Source: Leuconostoc holzapfelii
GTDB taxonomy: Bacteria; Bacillota; Bacilli; Lactobacillales; Lactobacillaceae
NCBI RefSeq assembly: GCF_012396485.1
Contig: NZ_JAAXPO010000008.1
Location: 1-64,000 of the forward strand
Direction of reading: 5' to 3'
Length of the DNA: 64,000 nt
Shown here: positions 16,590 to 23,526 of the stretch, in pieces
How positions within the stretch are numbered: the first letter of the stretch is position 1
How the letters are laid out: every line of letters starts with the position of its first letter
Program-made: the position numbers and the translations under genes
The notes under the pieces: model-generated
The model's input: the letters and a program-made list of their open reading frames with translations, nothing else
What the model was told of the DNA's origin: nothing
Databases searched by the model: none

Positions 16590-17300
16590 ATGACACAATC
16601 ACCGAAAAATACCGATGTGCAAGCACTTTTTAATACCATTGCACCCGAATATGACAAGATGAATAATATTATCTCGCTTGGCACACATAAATTATGGCGT
16701 CAAAAGGTGATGGCACGCATGACCTTCCCTGATGGGGCGAATATTATTGATTTAGCCACTGGGACTGCGGACTGGGCGTTAGCGCTAGCTGAGAAAAGTG
16801 ATCCAACGGCGCATGTTACTGGCCTAGATTTTAGTGAGGAAATGTTGGCCGTTGGGCAAAAAAAGGTCGATGTGAGCGATTATTTTGACAAAATTACTTT
16901 AGTACAGGGTGATGCGATGGCCCTGCCATTTGATGATGCGGTATTTGACATCGTGACCATCGGTTTTGGCTTGAGAAATCTGCCAGACCCTGTGATGGGA
17001 CTCAAAGAAATGTACCGTGTGCTTAAGCCTGGGGGACAATTGGTCATCTTAGAGACATCACAGCCAGATAATCCATTGGTTAAGCCTTTCTGGCAATTCT
17101 ATTTTGGCCAAGTGATGCCAATATTTGGCAAGGTGTTTGCCAAAGGGAAGTATCAAGAGTATAAATATCTCGACGATACAACCGAAAAGTTTATGGACTA
17201 TATGACACTAGGTCAGGTCTTATTACGCGTTGGTTTTGAAAAAGTAACGATTTCTCGGTTTAACCTTGGGGCTGCTGCAGTGCATTATGCGGTGAAATGA
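16590..17300 (+). CDS. menG: Demethylmenaquinone methyltransferase
   Basis: 236 residues, class I SAM methyltransferase of the UbiE/MenG family. Diagnostic blocks are FNTIAPEYDKMN (about residue 14), DLATGTADWA (SAM loop, about 52), GDAMALPFDDA, GFGLRNLPD (about 126) and RVLKPGGQLVILETS. It methylates demethylmenaquinone in the last step of vitamin K2 synthesis. It follows menE by 42 bp. Together they suggest a partial or complete menaquinone pathway, which in lactic acid bacteria supports heme-dependent respiration. Confidence 0.93.
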   Translation: MTQSPKNTDVQALFNTIAPEYDKMNNIISLGTHKLWRQKVMARMTFPDGANIIDLATGTADWALALAEKSDPTAHVTGLDFSEEMLAVGQKKVDVSDYFDKITLVQGDAMALPFDDAVFDIVTIGFGLRNLPDPVMGLKEMYRVLKPGGQLVILETSQPDNPLVKPFWQFYFGQVMPIFGKVFAKGKYQEYKYLDDTTEKFMDYMTLGQVLLRVGFEKVTISRFNLGAAAVHYAVK

Positions 17301-17335
17301 AAAAGCAAAGTACGCTGAGCGTGCTTTGCTTTTTA
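17300..17335 (+). terminator. Terminator after menG
   Basis: AAAAAGCAAAG-ACGC paired with GCGT-CTTTGCTTTTT around loop TGA. Confidence 0.88.
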
Positions 17336-17336
17336 T

Positions 17337-17427
17337 GTACACAAAAACATGCACAAGGAGTAATTAACCTATTATTTGCCTTCGAGAACCCTAAGTAATG
17401 TTTCATGGCATGTTTTTGTATGTGTAC
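17337..17427. ncRNA. Structured intergenic element of unknown function
   Basis: A 16-base arm (17337-17352, GTACACAAAAACATGC) is complementary to 17408-17427 apart from a 4-base bulge (17420-17423), closing a roughly 55-nt interior of low internal complementarity. The overall shape, a long end stem around a large open bubble, is reminiscent of small regulatory RNAs, but I cannot assign a family or strand. Confidence 0.35.
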
Positions 17428-17579
17428 TGGTAAGGTACTTCTCTAGTTTAGCTGATGTGAGTGGGGATGATTATTTTATTTTTCTCGGATTTTAAAAACG
17501 CTGAAAAAGGGATTTTGATTGCACCGGATGTCTTTGTTGGCCTGTCAATAATACAGGTATGATTAGTGTATCTTGTCAA

Positions 17580-17610
17580 GAAAAGCCCACGCAACAACCG
17601 TGGGCTTTTC
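17580..17610 (-). terminator. Terminator of tRNA-Asn
   Basis: GAAAAGCCCACG (17580-17591) with CGTGGGCTTTTC (17599-17610); it has T runs on the strand of the tRNA. Confidence 0.85.
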
Positions 17611-17627
17611 TTTCAGTTTATGTGGTA

Positions 17628-17699
17628 CTGCTCCACCTGGATTCGAACCAGGGACCTGCGCATTAACAGTGCGTTATTCTACCACTGAACTATGGAGCA
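17628..17699 (-). tRNA. tRNA-Asn(GTT)
   Basis: Minus-strand cloverleaf: acceptor TGCTCCA/TGGAGCA, anticodon loop CTGTTAA (GTT), T-loop GTTCGAATC, discriminator G as expected for Asn, no encoded CCA. A promoter and terminator of its own flank it. Confidence 0.96.
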
Positions 17700-17723
17700 A
17701 TATGTCGTTTACTCAACTATTTA

Positions 17724-17752
17724 AGTATAACAACATGAGAATTAAATGTCAA
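17724..17752 (-). promoter_or_regulatory. tRNA-Asn promoter
   Basis: Minus strand TTGACA (17752-17747), 17-base spacer, TATACT (17729-17724). The -35 abuts the end of argD. Confidence 0.85.
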
Positions 17753-17755
17753 TGG

Positions 17756-18877
17756 TTAATTTTTTCCGAGTTGAATTTTAATCTTATCCAAAGTTTCCAA
17801 GAGTTGTGTGGTGGGGATTGTCAACGGTGGCAGCAGGCGTAACGTATTGTGGCCAGCAGATAAAACAATAATATGTGCCGCCAAAAGGTCAGCAACGACT
17901 GATTCAACAGGCACCGTGAGTGCAATACCAGCCATCATTCCCAACCCGCGGACGTCATCTACGACTGATAAGTTTTTAAATTCCGCTAATTTATCCCAAA
18001 ATAGGGCAATTTTTTCTGGCAAGGTTGGTAACACGTCATCCAAGACCGTCAACGTGGCTTGAGCGGCGGACATCACTAAGGGATTGCCACCAAACGTTGA
18101 CCCGTGGGTGCCATAGCCTAAGGCGTCAGCATACGCATTTTTTGCTAACATAGCGCCGACCGGAATACCGTTAGCCAATCCTTTGGCGGTGGTGAAAATA
18201 TCCGGCGTAAATCCATATTGTTCAAAAGCAAATCTTGTGCCAGTTCGGCCCATCCCCGTCTGAACTTCATCAACGAGCAACAAAATACCGTTTGTCTGGG
18301 CTAAAGCCACTAGCTCAGTGATAAACGCTGGGTCAGCGGGGAAAACCCCACCTTCACCTTGAACGAGTTCCAACATAATGGCCGCCGTATCGTCGGTAAT
18401 CTGTGCTTTGACGCTGGCAATATCGTTAAATTTCGCGTAGGTAAAGCCAGTTAACATCGGTAGGCCAGCATGGATGCTGTCTTGGCCGGTGGCTGACATC
18501 GCCGCATACGTCCGGCCGTGAAACGAGTTGGTAAAGGAAATAATCGTTGATTTGCCGGTGACTAAACGGGCCAGTTTAATGGCTGCTTCATTGGCTTCGG
18601 CACCGGAGTTGGCAAAGTAAGTCGTGTAGTCCGGCCCACCGAGTTGTTGCGCGACCGCTTCTTGCAACGGATTTTGGTATAAATTGGGGAGATGCCACAT
18701 TTTCTCGGCCTGCTGGGTCAGCGCGGCCACGACTTTGGGGTGGGTCGCGCCGATGTTGTAGACACCAATCCCACTGGTTAAGTCACTATAGGCTTGGCCT
18801 TGGTCGTCAAACCAAGTCGCATTTTGCGCTTGGGTAAAAGTCACTGGTGCGCGATGGTAATTTGGAAAGAGGGTCAT
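17756..18877 (-). CDS. argD: Acetylornithine aminotransferase
   Basis: 373 residues, class III PLP aminotransferase. Visible are YFANSGAEANEAAIKLAR (about residue 87), SFHGRTYAAMSATGQ, LLVDEVQTGMGRTG (PLP Asp) and FTTAKGLANGIPVGAM with the Schiff-base Lys near residue 230. It converts N-acetylglutamate semialdehyde to N-acetylornithine with glutamate as donor. Last gene of argCJBD, 13 bp after argB. Confidence 0.95.
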   Translation of the reverse strand: MTLFPNYHRAPVTFTQAQNATWFDDQGQAYSDLTSGIGVYNIGATHPKVVAALTQQAEKMWHLPNLYQNPLQEAVAQQLGGPDYTTYFANSGAEANEAAIKLARLVTGKSTIISFTNSFHGRTYAAMSATGQDSIHAGLPMLTGFTYAKFNDIASVKAQITDDTAAIMLELVQGEGGVFPADPAFITELVALAQTNGILLLVDEVQTGMGRTGTRFAFEQYGFTPDIFTTAKGLANGIPVGAMLAKNAYADALGYGTHGSTFGGNPLVMSAAQATLTVLDDVLPTLPEKIALFWDKLAEFKNLSVVDDVRGLGMMAGIALTVPVESVVADLLAAHIIVLSAGHNTLRLLPPLTIPTTQLLETLDKIKIQLGKN

Positions 18878-18890
18878 AAATTACTCCTTG

Positions 18891-19628
18891 TTAAAGTGTG
18901 ACGACCGTGCCAGGTTGGGAGACGGTGTTGGTGATATGGACATGGTGCACGCCGCGTTTGACCGCGCTCAAGGCACTGTTGATTTTTGGGATCATACCAC
19001 CGGTGACGAGATGATCGGCCGTTAACTGTTGGGCGGTTTTTGGGGTGAGTGCTTGGAGTAAACAACCGCTCACTTTGACGCCGGCAACATCGGTGAGTAA
19101 ATAAAGGGCATCGGCGTGGAGTTGCTTGGCAATAGCGGTGGCGGCGTGGTCAGCATTGACGTTTAACCACTGCCCGTCATTTGTCATAGCTAATGGGGCA
19201 ATAATAGGAATTAAATTTTGTTGCCAGAGTTGTTGGATGAGCTGGGTGTTGACTTGATGAATCACGCCGACATAGCCATAACGCGCTTGATCTAACACAT
19301 GACCGGTTAAGAGTTGATTACTGCCGGCATTAAGCCCGATGGCAGCGAGCCCGTGTTGGCGAAAGGCTTCGGTGAGTGCAGGTTGGACTTGGCCGAGGAG
19401 TGCTAGTTGCGTGAGGTGGAGCCCTTGCGCGGTAGTGACCCGAATACCGTTAAGCTTTTGTACCGGTTCGTTAAATTGCGTCATCAAATGAGAAATCTGG
19501 TCACCACCGCCGTGGACAATGGCGACTTGAATATGCTGTTTTTGCCAATGTTTAATCGTCTCAAAAAACTTGGGGGTGAGCTGTTGGGCGGCATTACCGC
19601 CAATTTTAATGATGTATTTTTGGGTCAT
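18891..19628 (-). CDS. argB: Acetylglutamate kinase
   Basis: 245 residues, amino acid kinase fold. IKIGGNAAQQL carries the N-terminal Lys-Gly-Gly, VHGGGDQIS the substrate loop, and NVNADHAATAIAKQL the nucleotide and acetylglutamate contact. It phosphorylates N-acetylglutamate. It is the short form without an obvious N-terminal helix for arginine feedback. It lies 21 bp after argJ. Confidence 0.94.
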   Translation of the reverse strand: MTQKYIIKIGGNAAQQLTPKFFETIKHWQKQHIQVAIVHGGGDQISHLMTQFNEPVQKLNGIRVTTAQGLHLTQLALLGQVQPALTEAFRQHGLAAIGLNAGSNQLLTGHVLDQARYGYVGVIHQVNTQLIQQLWQQNLIPIIAPLAMTNDGQWLNVNADHAATAIAKQLHADALYLLTDVAGVKVSGCLLQALTPKTAQQLTADHLVTGGMIPKINSALSAVKRGVHHVHITNTVSQPGTVVTL

Positions 19629-19649
19629 CGTTTCGCTCCTTGGTGTTGC

Positions 19650-20867
19650 TTACGTGGTATAGAGGGCGTTAATTTTCACATAGTCATACGTCAAATCTGA
19701 TCCCCAAGCTTGGCCGGTGGCCGCCCCGTTGTTCAGGTCGATTTGAATCGTGATGTGTGGGTCTTCTAGTGCGGCTGTTAGGGCTGCTTGATCGAAGGCC
19801 ACTGGGGCACCGGCTTGCATAACAGAATAGCCATTGATACTGATAGCGATGGTTTCTGGGGTGATGGCTGTTTCGGCCGCACCGATGGCGGCAATAATGC
19901 GACCCCAGTTGGGGTCTTTGCCAAACATGGCGGTTTTGACCAATGATGAGCCGACGACTTTTTTGGCAATGAGTCGGGCGGCAGTCGCTGATGGGGCGTG
20001 TGAAACCGTGACGGTGATGAGTTTTGTGGCCCCTTCGCCATCACTAGCGATGGCGATAGCAAGAGCAGTGGTGACGTGATGTAACATCGCTTTAAATTGC
20101 GCGTAAGACGCGTCGTCTTGGGCAATTAGCGAATTGCCAGCTTGCCCATTGGCCATGACTAAGACCATGTCGTTGGTGCTGGTATCGCCATCAATGGTGA
20201 TTTGATTAAAACTCGTCTCGACATCTTCTGACAAGGCTTGTTGCAATAAGTCACTGGTAATGTGCGCATCCGTGGTGATAAACCCAAGCATGGTAGCCAT
20301 GTTGGGATGAATCATCCCCGAACCTTTGGCAACCCCACTCATCGTGATGCGCTTACCGGCAATGGTGCCTTGAATCGTCACGGCCTTCTCGTTGGTATCG
20401 GTAGTCATGATGGCGTGGGCAAACCCAAGCGCATCGCCATCAGGCTGGAGTTGATGAATGCCTGCGGTCACGGTTGCAATGGGGAGGATTTGGCCAATAA
20501 CCCCAGTTGAGGCGACGCCGACTAAGCTGGGGTCAATCCCTAACTTATCGGCGGTGGTGGTTTGCATGTGTTTGGCATGGGTGACCCCGATTTCCCCCGT
20601 GACCGCGTTGGCATTACCGGAATTGACAATAATTGCTTGTAGTTGGCCGTTTTGAATGGTTTGTTTGGTCACTTGGACGGGAGCGGCTTGGACTTGGTTG
20701 GTTGTAAACACGCCGGCCACCGCAGCGGGCACGTCGCTGATTAGCCAGCCAAGATCTTTGGCTTTGTGTTTGAGCCCAACATGTTGCCCGTCAGCGTGAA
20801 AGCCTTTGGGGGCGGCGATGCTGGGGTGCGATAAGCTGGTGAAAGGGGTGCTGAATGTTTGGGTCAT
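19650..20867 (-). CDS. argJ: Bifunctional ornithine acetyltransferase / N-acetylglutamate synthase
   Basis: 405 residues. The autocleavage site is present as KGSGMIHPNMATMLGF near residue 186, where the Thr of ATML becomes the N-terminal nucleophile of the beta chain. GVASTGVIG and NSGNANAVTG are further family blocks. It transfers acetyl from N-acetylornithine to glutamate, giving the cyclic pathway; some members also use acetyl-CoA. No separate argA or argE is seen here. Confidence 0.95.
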   Translation of the reverse strand: MTQTFSTPFTSLSHPSIAAPKGFHADGQHVGLKHKAKDLGWLISDVPAAVAGVFTTNQVQAAPVQVTKQTIQNGQLQAIIVNSGNANAVTGEIGVTHAKHMQTTTADKLGIDPSLVGVASTGVIGQILPIATVTAGIHQLQPDGDALGFAHAIMTTDTNEKAVTIQGTIAGKRITMSGVAKGSGMIHPNMATMLGFITTDAHITSDLLQQALSEDVETSFNQITIDGDTSTNDMVLVMANGQAGNSLIAQDDASYAQFKAMLHHVTTALAIAIASDGEGATKLITVTVSHAPSATAARLIAKKVVGSSLVKTAMFGKDPNWGRIIAAIGAAETAITPETIAISINGYSVMQAGAPVAFDQAALTAALEDPHITIQIDLNNGAATGQAWGSDLTYDYVKINALYTT

Positions 20868-20887
20868 GAATTTTCCTCGCTGTTGGG

Positions 20888-21928
20888 TTAGGCGTATTGG
20901 GCAATCAAATTTAAGCCAGTCGTTTCCTCAAAATGGTACAAGTGATTCATATTTTGAATAGCTTGGCCGGCCGCGCCTTTAATCATGTTATCTAGCACGC
21001 TGACAATCGTGAGATAGTGGGTGATGGGATTATAGGTGAGGCCAATATCGGTGAAATTCGTGCCAACGACTTGTTTGATGTCGGGCAAGGTATCCAATGG
21101 CATCAAGCGGACGAACGGCTTGTCCGCGTAGGTCTGGTGATAAAGGGTGTCAATGGCTTTGGGTGTGAAAGGTTGTTTTAATTTCACATACGCACTGACG
21201 AAAATGCCACGGTTAATCGGCAGCAGTGAGGTGGTGAATTGAATATGCGCTAGACCGGGCTGCCAGCGTTGTAACTGTTGCATGATTTCTGGTAAATGTT
21301 GGTGCTGGTTGGGTTTGTACATCATCATATTTTCATTGACGGTGACAAAATGGCTTGCTACTGTGAGTGATTTACCAGCACCGGAGAGACCACTTTTGGC
21401 ATCGATGACGATACTGTCTGTATCGAGCAACTGTGCTTGGGCCAGTGGTGCTAAAGCCAGTAAGGTAGCGGTCGCGTAGCAGCCGGGGTTCGCAATGTAA
21501 GGTTTATCATTATCGTAAAAATCAGCGAGGCTGTAGTTGGCTTGGTCTAACAACGCTTGTGGCGCGGCGGGTTGGTGATACCATTGGGTGTAATCTTTAG
21601 CGTTTAAGCGGAAATCACCAGACAAATCAATCACTGGAAAGTGGCGCGCGATAAAGGGCGCGGCGAGTGTTTTGGTCACACCACTTGATGTGGCGAAGAA
21701 AACCAAATCGGCGTTTTGCATAATATGCACTGGATCAACCGGTGTTGGTGTAATTTTATACAGTGATTGCAAATGGGGGAAGGTTTGGTCTATGGGTGTC
21801 TGCGTGTCAGTTGTCTGGTGAATCGAGACGATTGTCACATAGGGATGCAAGTGCAGCAAACGCAATAATTCCATTCCGGCATAGCCGGTGACACCAACAA
21901 TCGCAACTTTGAGCTGTTTTTCAGTCAT
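20888..21928 (-). CDS. argC: N-acetyl-gamma-glutamyl-phosphate reductase
   Basis: 346 residues. GVTGYAGMELLRLL is the NADPH-binding loop, and NPGCYATATLLAL (about residue 148) carries the catalytic Cys. It reduces N-acetylglutamyl phosphate to the semialdehyde. First gene of the operon; GGAGG lies a few bases before the ATG at 21928. The order argC-J-B-D covers glutamate to N-acetylornithine; carbamoyltransferase and argGH lie elsewhere. Confidence 0.95.
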   Translation of the reverse strand: MTEKQLKVAIVGVTGYAGMELLRLLHLHPYVTIVSIHQTTDTQTPIDQTFPHLQSLYKITPTPVDPVHIMQNADLVFFATSSGVTKTLAAPFIARHFPVIDLSGDFRLNAKDYTQWYHQPAAPQALLDQANYSLADFYDNDKPYIANPGCYATATLLALAPLAQAQLLDTDSIVIDAKSGLSGAGKSLTVASHFVTVNENMMMYKPNQHQHLPEIMQQLQRWQPGLAHIQFTTSLLPINRGIFVSAYVKLKQPFTPKAIDTLYHQTYADKPFVRLMPLDTLPDIKQVVGTNFTDIGLTYNPITHYLTIVSVLDNMIKGAAGQAIQNMNHLYHFEETTGLNLIAQYA

Positions 21929-21956
21929 ACCATTTCCTCCCGAGTCGTTGCTTTAA

Positions 21957-21986
21957 ATCATAAAACGTTATGTATTTAAATGCAAT
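21957..21986 (-). promoter_or_regulatory. argCJBD promoter with ARG box
   Basis: Minus strand TTGCAT (21985-21980), 17-base spacer, TATGAT (21962-21957). TATGTATTTAAATGCAAT (21969-21986) matches the ArgR box pattern TnTGnATwwwwATnCAnA at all but the final base and covers the -35 and spacer. A second ATGCA half-site follows at 21991-21995. Confidence 0.78.
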
Positions 21987-22026
21987 AAATATGCAATTAC
22001 GATTTGAATAATCCTAAATTATTGCA

Positions 22027-22052
22027 TAAAAAAAACACCTCGATGAGGTGTT
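22027..22052 (-). terminator. Terminator after the PEBP gene
   Basis: AACACCTC (22034-22041) pairs with GAGGTGTT (22045-22052), followed on the minus strand by eight T. Confidence 0.88.
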
Positions 22053-22557
22053 AAGCGCGGGCGGGCAGTTCTACGATTGCCATATCCAATACGTGGCCTT
22101 GGCTTTTGGTGCGCAGTTCGTTTAAGAAGAAGCCATCTTGGAGATCTAGCTGCGTATCGAGGGCAAAAACGGTCAGTGTGTAGTTGTGCGTTTGATCTGG
22201 TGGCATGGGGCCGATGTAGGCTTGGTTGATCGCCGGATTGGCCGGTTCCTGACACTTTTGGACAAAATGCCAAGTTGAGTTCGTGCCCGAAACAGCCAGA
22301 TCGGTTGCGCGCAAGTCTTCTGGCACATTGCCAACAGGGACATTGGCGGCTAACCAATGAATCCAAGGAAAACCGCCAACGGGGATGGCGTCATAATCAA
22401 TCAGACTAATCGACAAGGATTGTGCGCCGGCGGGGATAGCCGTGATGGTGATTGGAAAGTTTGTGGTCGGCATATCTTGCGTGCGATACGCTGCTGGGGC
22501 ATATTTGGCGTATTTATCCGGCATGAGACCATTTTCGAGTGGCACAGTGAGCTGCAT
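22051..22557 (-). CDS. PEBP-family protein (YbhB/YbcL-like)
   Basis: 168 residues. The phosphatidylethanolamine-binding protein fold is indicated by SISLIDYDAIPVGGFPWIHW, corresponding to the DPDAP...HW anion pocket, and by the central NSTWHF and YIGPMPPDQTHNYTLTVFALD blocks. There is no signal peptide, so it is cytoplasmic. Bacterial ligands are not established. ATG 22557 lies one base after the upstream stop, with GGAG inside the end of that gene. Confidence 0.85.
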   Translation of the reverse strand: MQLTVPLENGLMPDKYAKYAPAAYRTQDMPTTNFPITITAIPAGAQSLSISLIDYDAIPVGGFPWIHWLAANVPVGNVPEDLRATDLAVSGTNSTWHFVQKCQEPANPAINQAYIGPMPPDQTHNYTLTVFALDTQLDLQDGFFLNELRTKSQGHVLDMAIVELPARA

Positions 22558-22558
22558 A

Positions 22559-22948
22559 TTATTCTCCAATTAAATTTTTCTTGGCTTGTGCCAAACGGGC
22601 GCGAACGGCGACAGACATCTGTCGATTGTAGCGACGAACGGTGCTAACAGCCGTAATGACAGCCGCTGTTCGTTCATCAAGATCGCTGATGTTGTCGATG
22701 TCGGTCCGTGTTTTGGCTTCAAAGCGGTCAATAAAGGCCAGTTGTAAGGAGGGTTCGTTTGCCCGCAGGGTTTCTGCGGCGGCGTGCTTGCCGGTAGTAG
22801 TTAAGGTTTCTACGGCGTCTTGATAGCCAGTAAAAAAAACGTCGGGGTCGGGCGTATTTTCCCAAGTGAGGGGTTCAGGTGTAGTGGCGTCTTCAGGTGT
22901 TGGTGTGACAGTGGGGGCTTTCTTTTTAAAGAGATCAAATAAAGACAT
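22559..22948 (-). CDS. Hypothetical protein, Thr/Pro-rich N-terminus
   Basis: 129 residues. An amphipathic start (MSLFDLFKKK), a Thr/Pro/Glu-rich linker (about 11-30), then a largely helical region with many Ala, Arg and Asp. No membrane segment or known motif. It is coupled to the PEBP gene by a 1-bp gap and diverges from the HTH gene at 23045. I do not recognise the family. Confidence 0.7.
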   Translation of the reverse strand: MSLFDLFKKKAPTVTPTPEDATTPEPLTWENTPDPDVFFTGYQDAVETLTTTGKHAAAETLRANEPSLQLAFIDRFEAKTRTDIDNISDLDERTAAVITAVSTVRRYNRQMSVAVRARLAQAKKNLIGE

Positions 22949-22983
22949 GTGGACAACCTTTCATGATAAAATGATTATCTTAA

Positions 22984-23016
22984 TTGTACCGAACATCTGT
23001 TTTATTTGGTACAATA
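22984..23016. promoter_or_regulatory. Divergent promoter region with shared inverted repeat
   Basis: ATTGTACC (22984-22991) and GGTACAAT (23009-23016) form a perfect 8-bp inverted repeat 17 bp apart. Each arm contains a TACAAT -10, one reading toward 22948 and one toward 23045. Confidence 0.55.
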
Positions 23017-23044
23017 AATTTAACATTTAGAGTTGGGGATAATC

Positions 23045-23350
23045 ATGGCGGCACGGAAAACAGTATTTAACGATAAACAGCGTATTTTGAGGCTTTATTC
23101 GGCTTTAATTAGCCATCGCGCCTTGTCAATTGAGGAAATTGAAGACATGTTTTTTATTGGGCGAAAAACTGTCCAGCGCGACATTTCTGAAATTCGTGAT
23201 TTTTTACATGATTTGCAAGTTGGGGAGCCGATTCAATCAGAAATTGTCTACGATCGTCATTCGCGTAAGTATCAATTAACCGAAATGGAGAATTTATTCC
23301 GTGTGTTTGATAAGATCAATCAAATTGATGAAAGCGATCCGATGGATTAA
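23045..23350 (+). CDS. Small HTH protein (HTH_11/DeoR-type domain only)
   Basis: 101 residues. Residues about 10-65 form a winged HTH (RILRLYSALISHRALSIEEI and KTVQRDISEIRDFL) like the N-terminus of WYL-domain transcription factors. The rest (SEIVYDRHSRKYQL) matches the usual wing, and then the protein stops, so the WYL sensor domain is absent. It may be naturally short or truncated. Start at 23045 after GGGGA; a TTG at 23033 is less likely. Confidence 0.75.
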   Translation: MAARKTVFNDKQRILRLYSALISHRALSIEEIEDMFFIGRKTVQRDISEIRDFLHDLQVGEPIQSEIVYDRHSRKYQLTEMENLFRVFDKINQIDESDPMD

Positions 23351-23358
23351 TGGTAGCC

Positions 23359-23445
23359 AAAAAGACACCTTGAACTGAACCCCATAAGTTGGAGTAAATC
23401 CAACCTATGGGGTTCAGTTCGCCTAAAAGGAAGTGTCTTTTTTTT
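23359..23445 (+). terminator. Composite terminator after the HTH gene
   Basis: AAAAAGACAC (23359-23368) pairs with GTGTCTTTTT (23433-23442) around the mini-element; the T run continues to 23445. Confidence 0.65.
23371..23421. mobile_element. IS3-family-like terminal-repeat remnant (mini-element)
   Basis: Two 22-bp arms (23372-23393 and 23399-23420) match in 21 of 22 positions and enclose only GTAAA. The outer end GAACTGAACCCC with internal AAGTTGGA resembles IS3-group ends. CCT lies directly on both sides (23368-23370 and 23422-23424), consistent with a 3-bp target duplication. No transposase remains. It sits inside the loop of an outer AAAAAGACAC/GTGTCTTTTT stem. Confidence 0.55.
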
Positions 23446-23458
23446 ATGGACAAAACTC

Positions 23459-23517
23459 TTGACAAAATTACCAACATCGCCTATATTAACATTGTTTATA
23501 TAAATTATATTAATATG
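23459..23517 (+). promoter_or_regulatory. Promoter and possible operator of the EmrB-type pump
   Basis: TTGACA (23459-23464), 17-base spacer, TATATT (23482-23487). TATATTAA occurs at 23482 and 23507, and ATATTAATAT (23508-23517) is a palindrome just before the SD. The PadR regulator encoded downstream is the obvious candidate ligand. Confidence 0.65.
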
Positions 23518-23526
23518 GAGAATAAA

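Noticed and set aside
23407-23526. Longer N-terminus for the EmrB-type pump
   Set aside because: The extension would translate the IS remnant and the promoter; GGAG and family alignment favour 23527.
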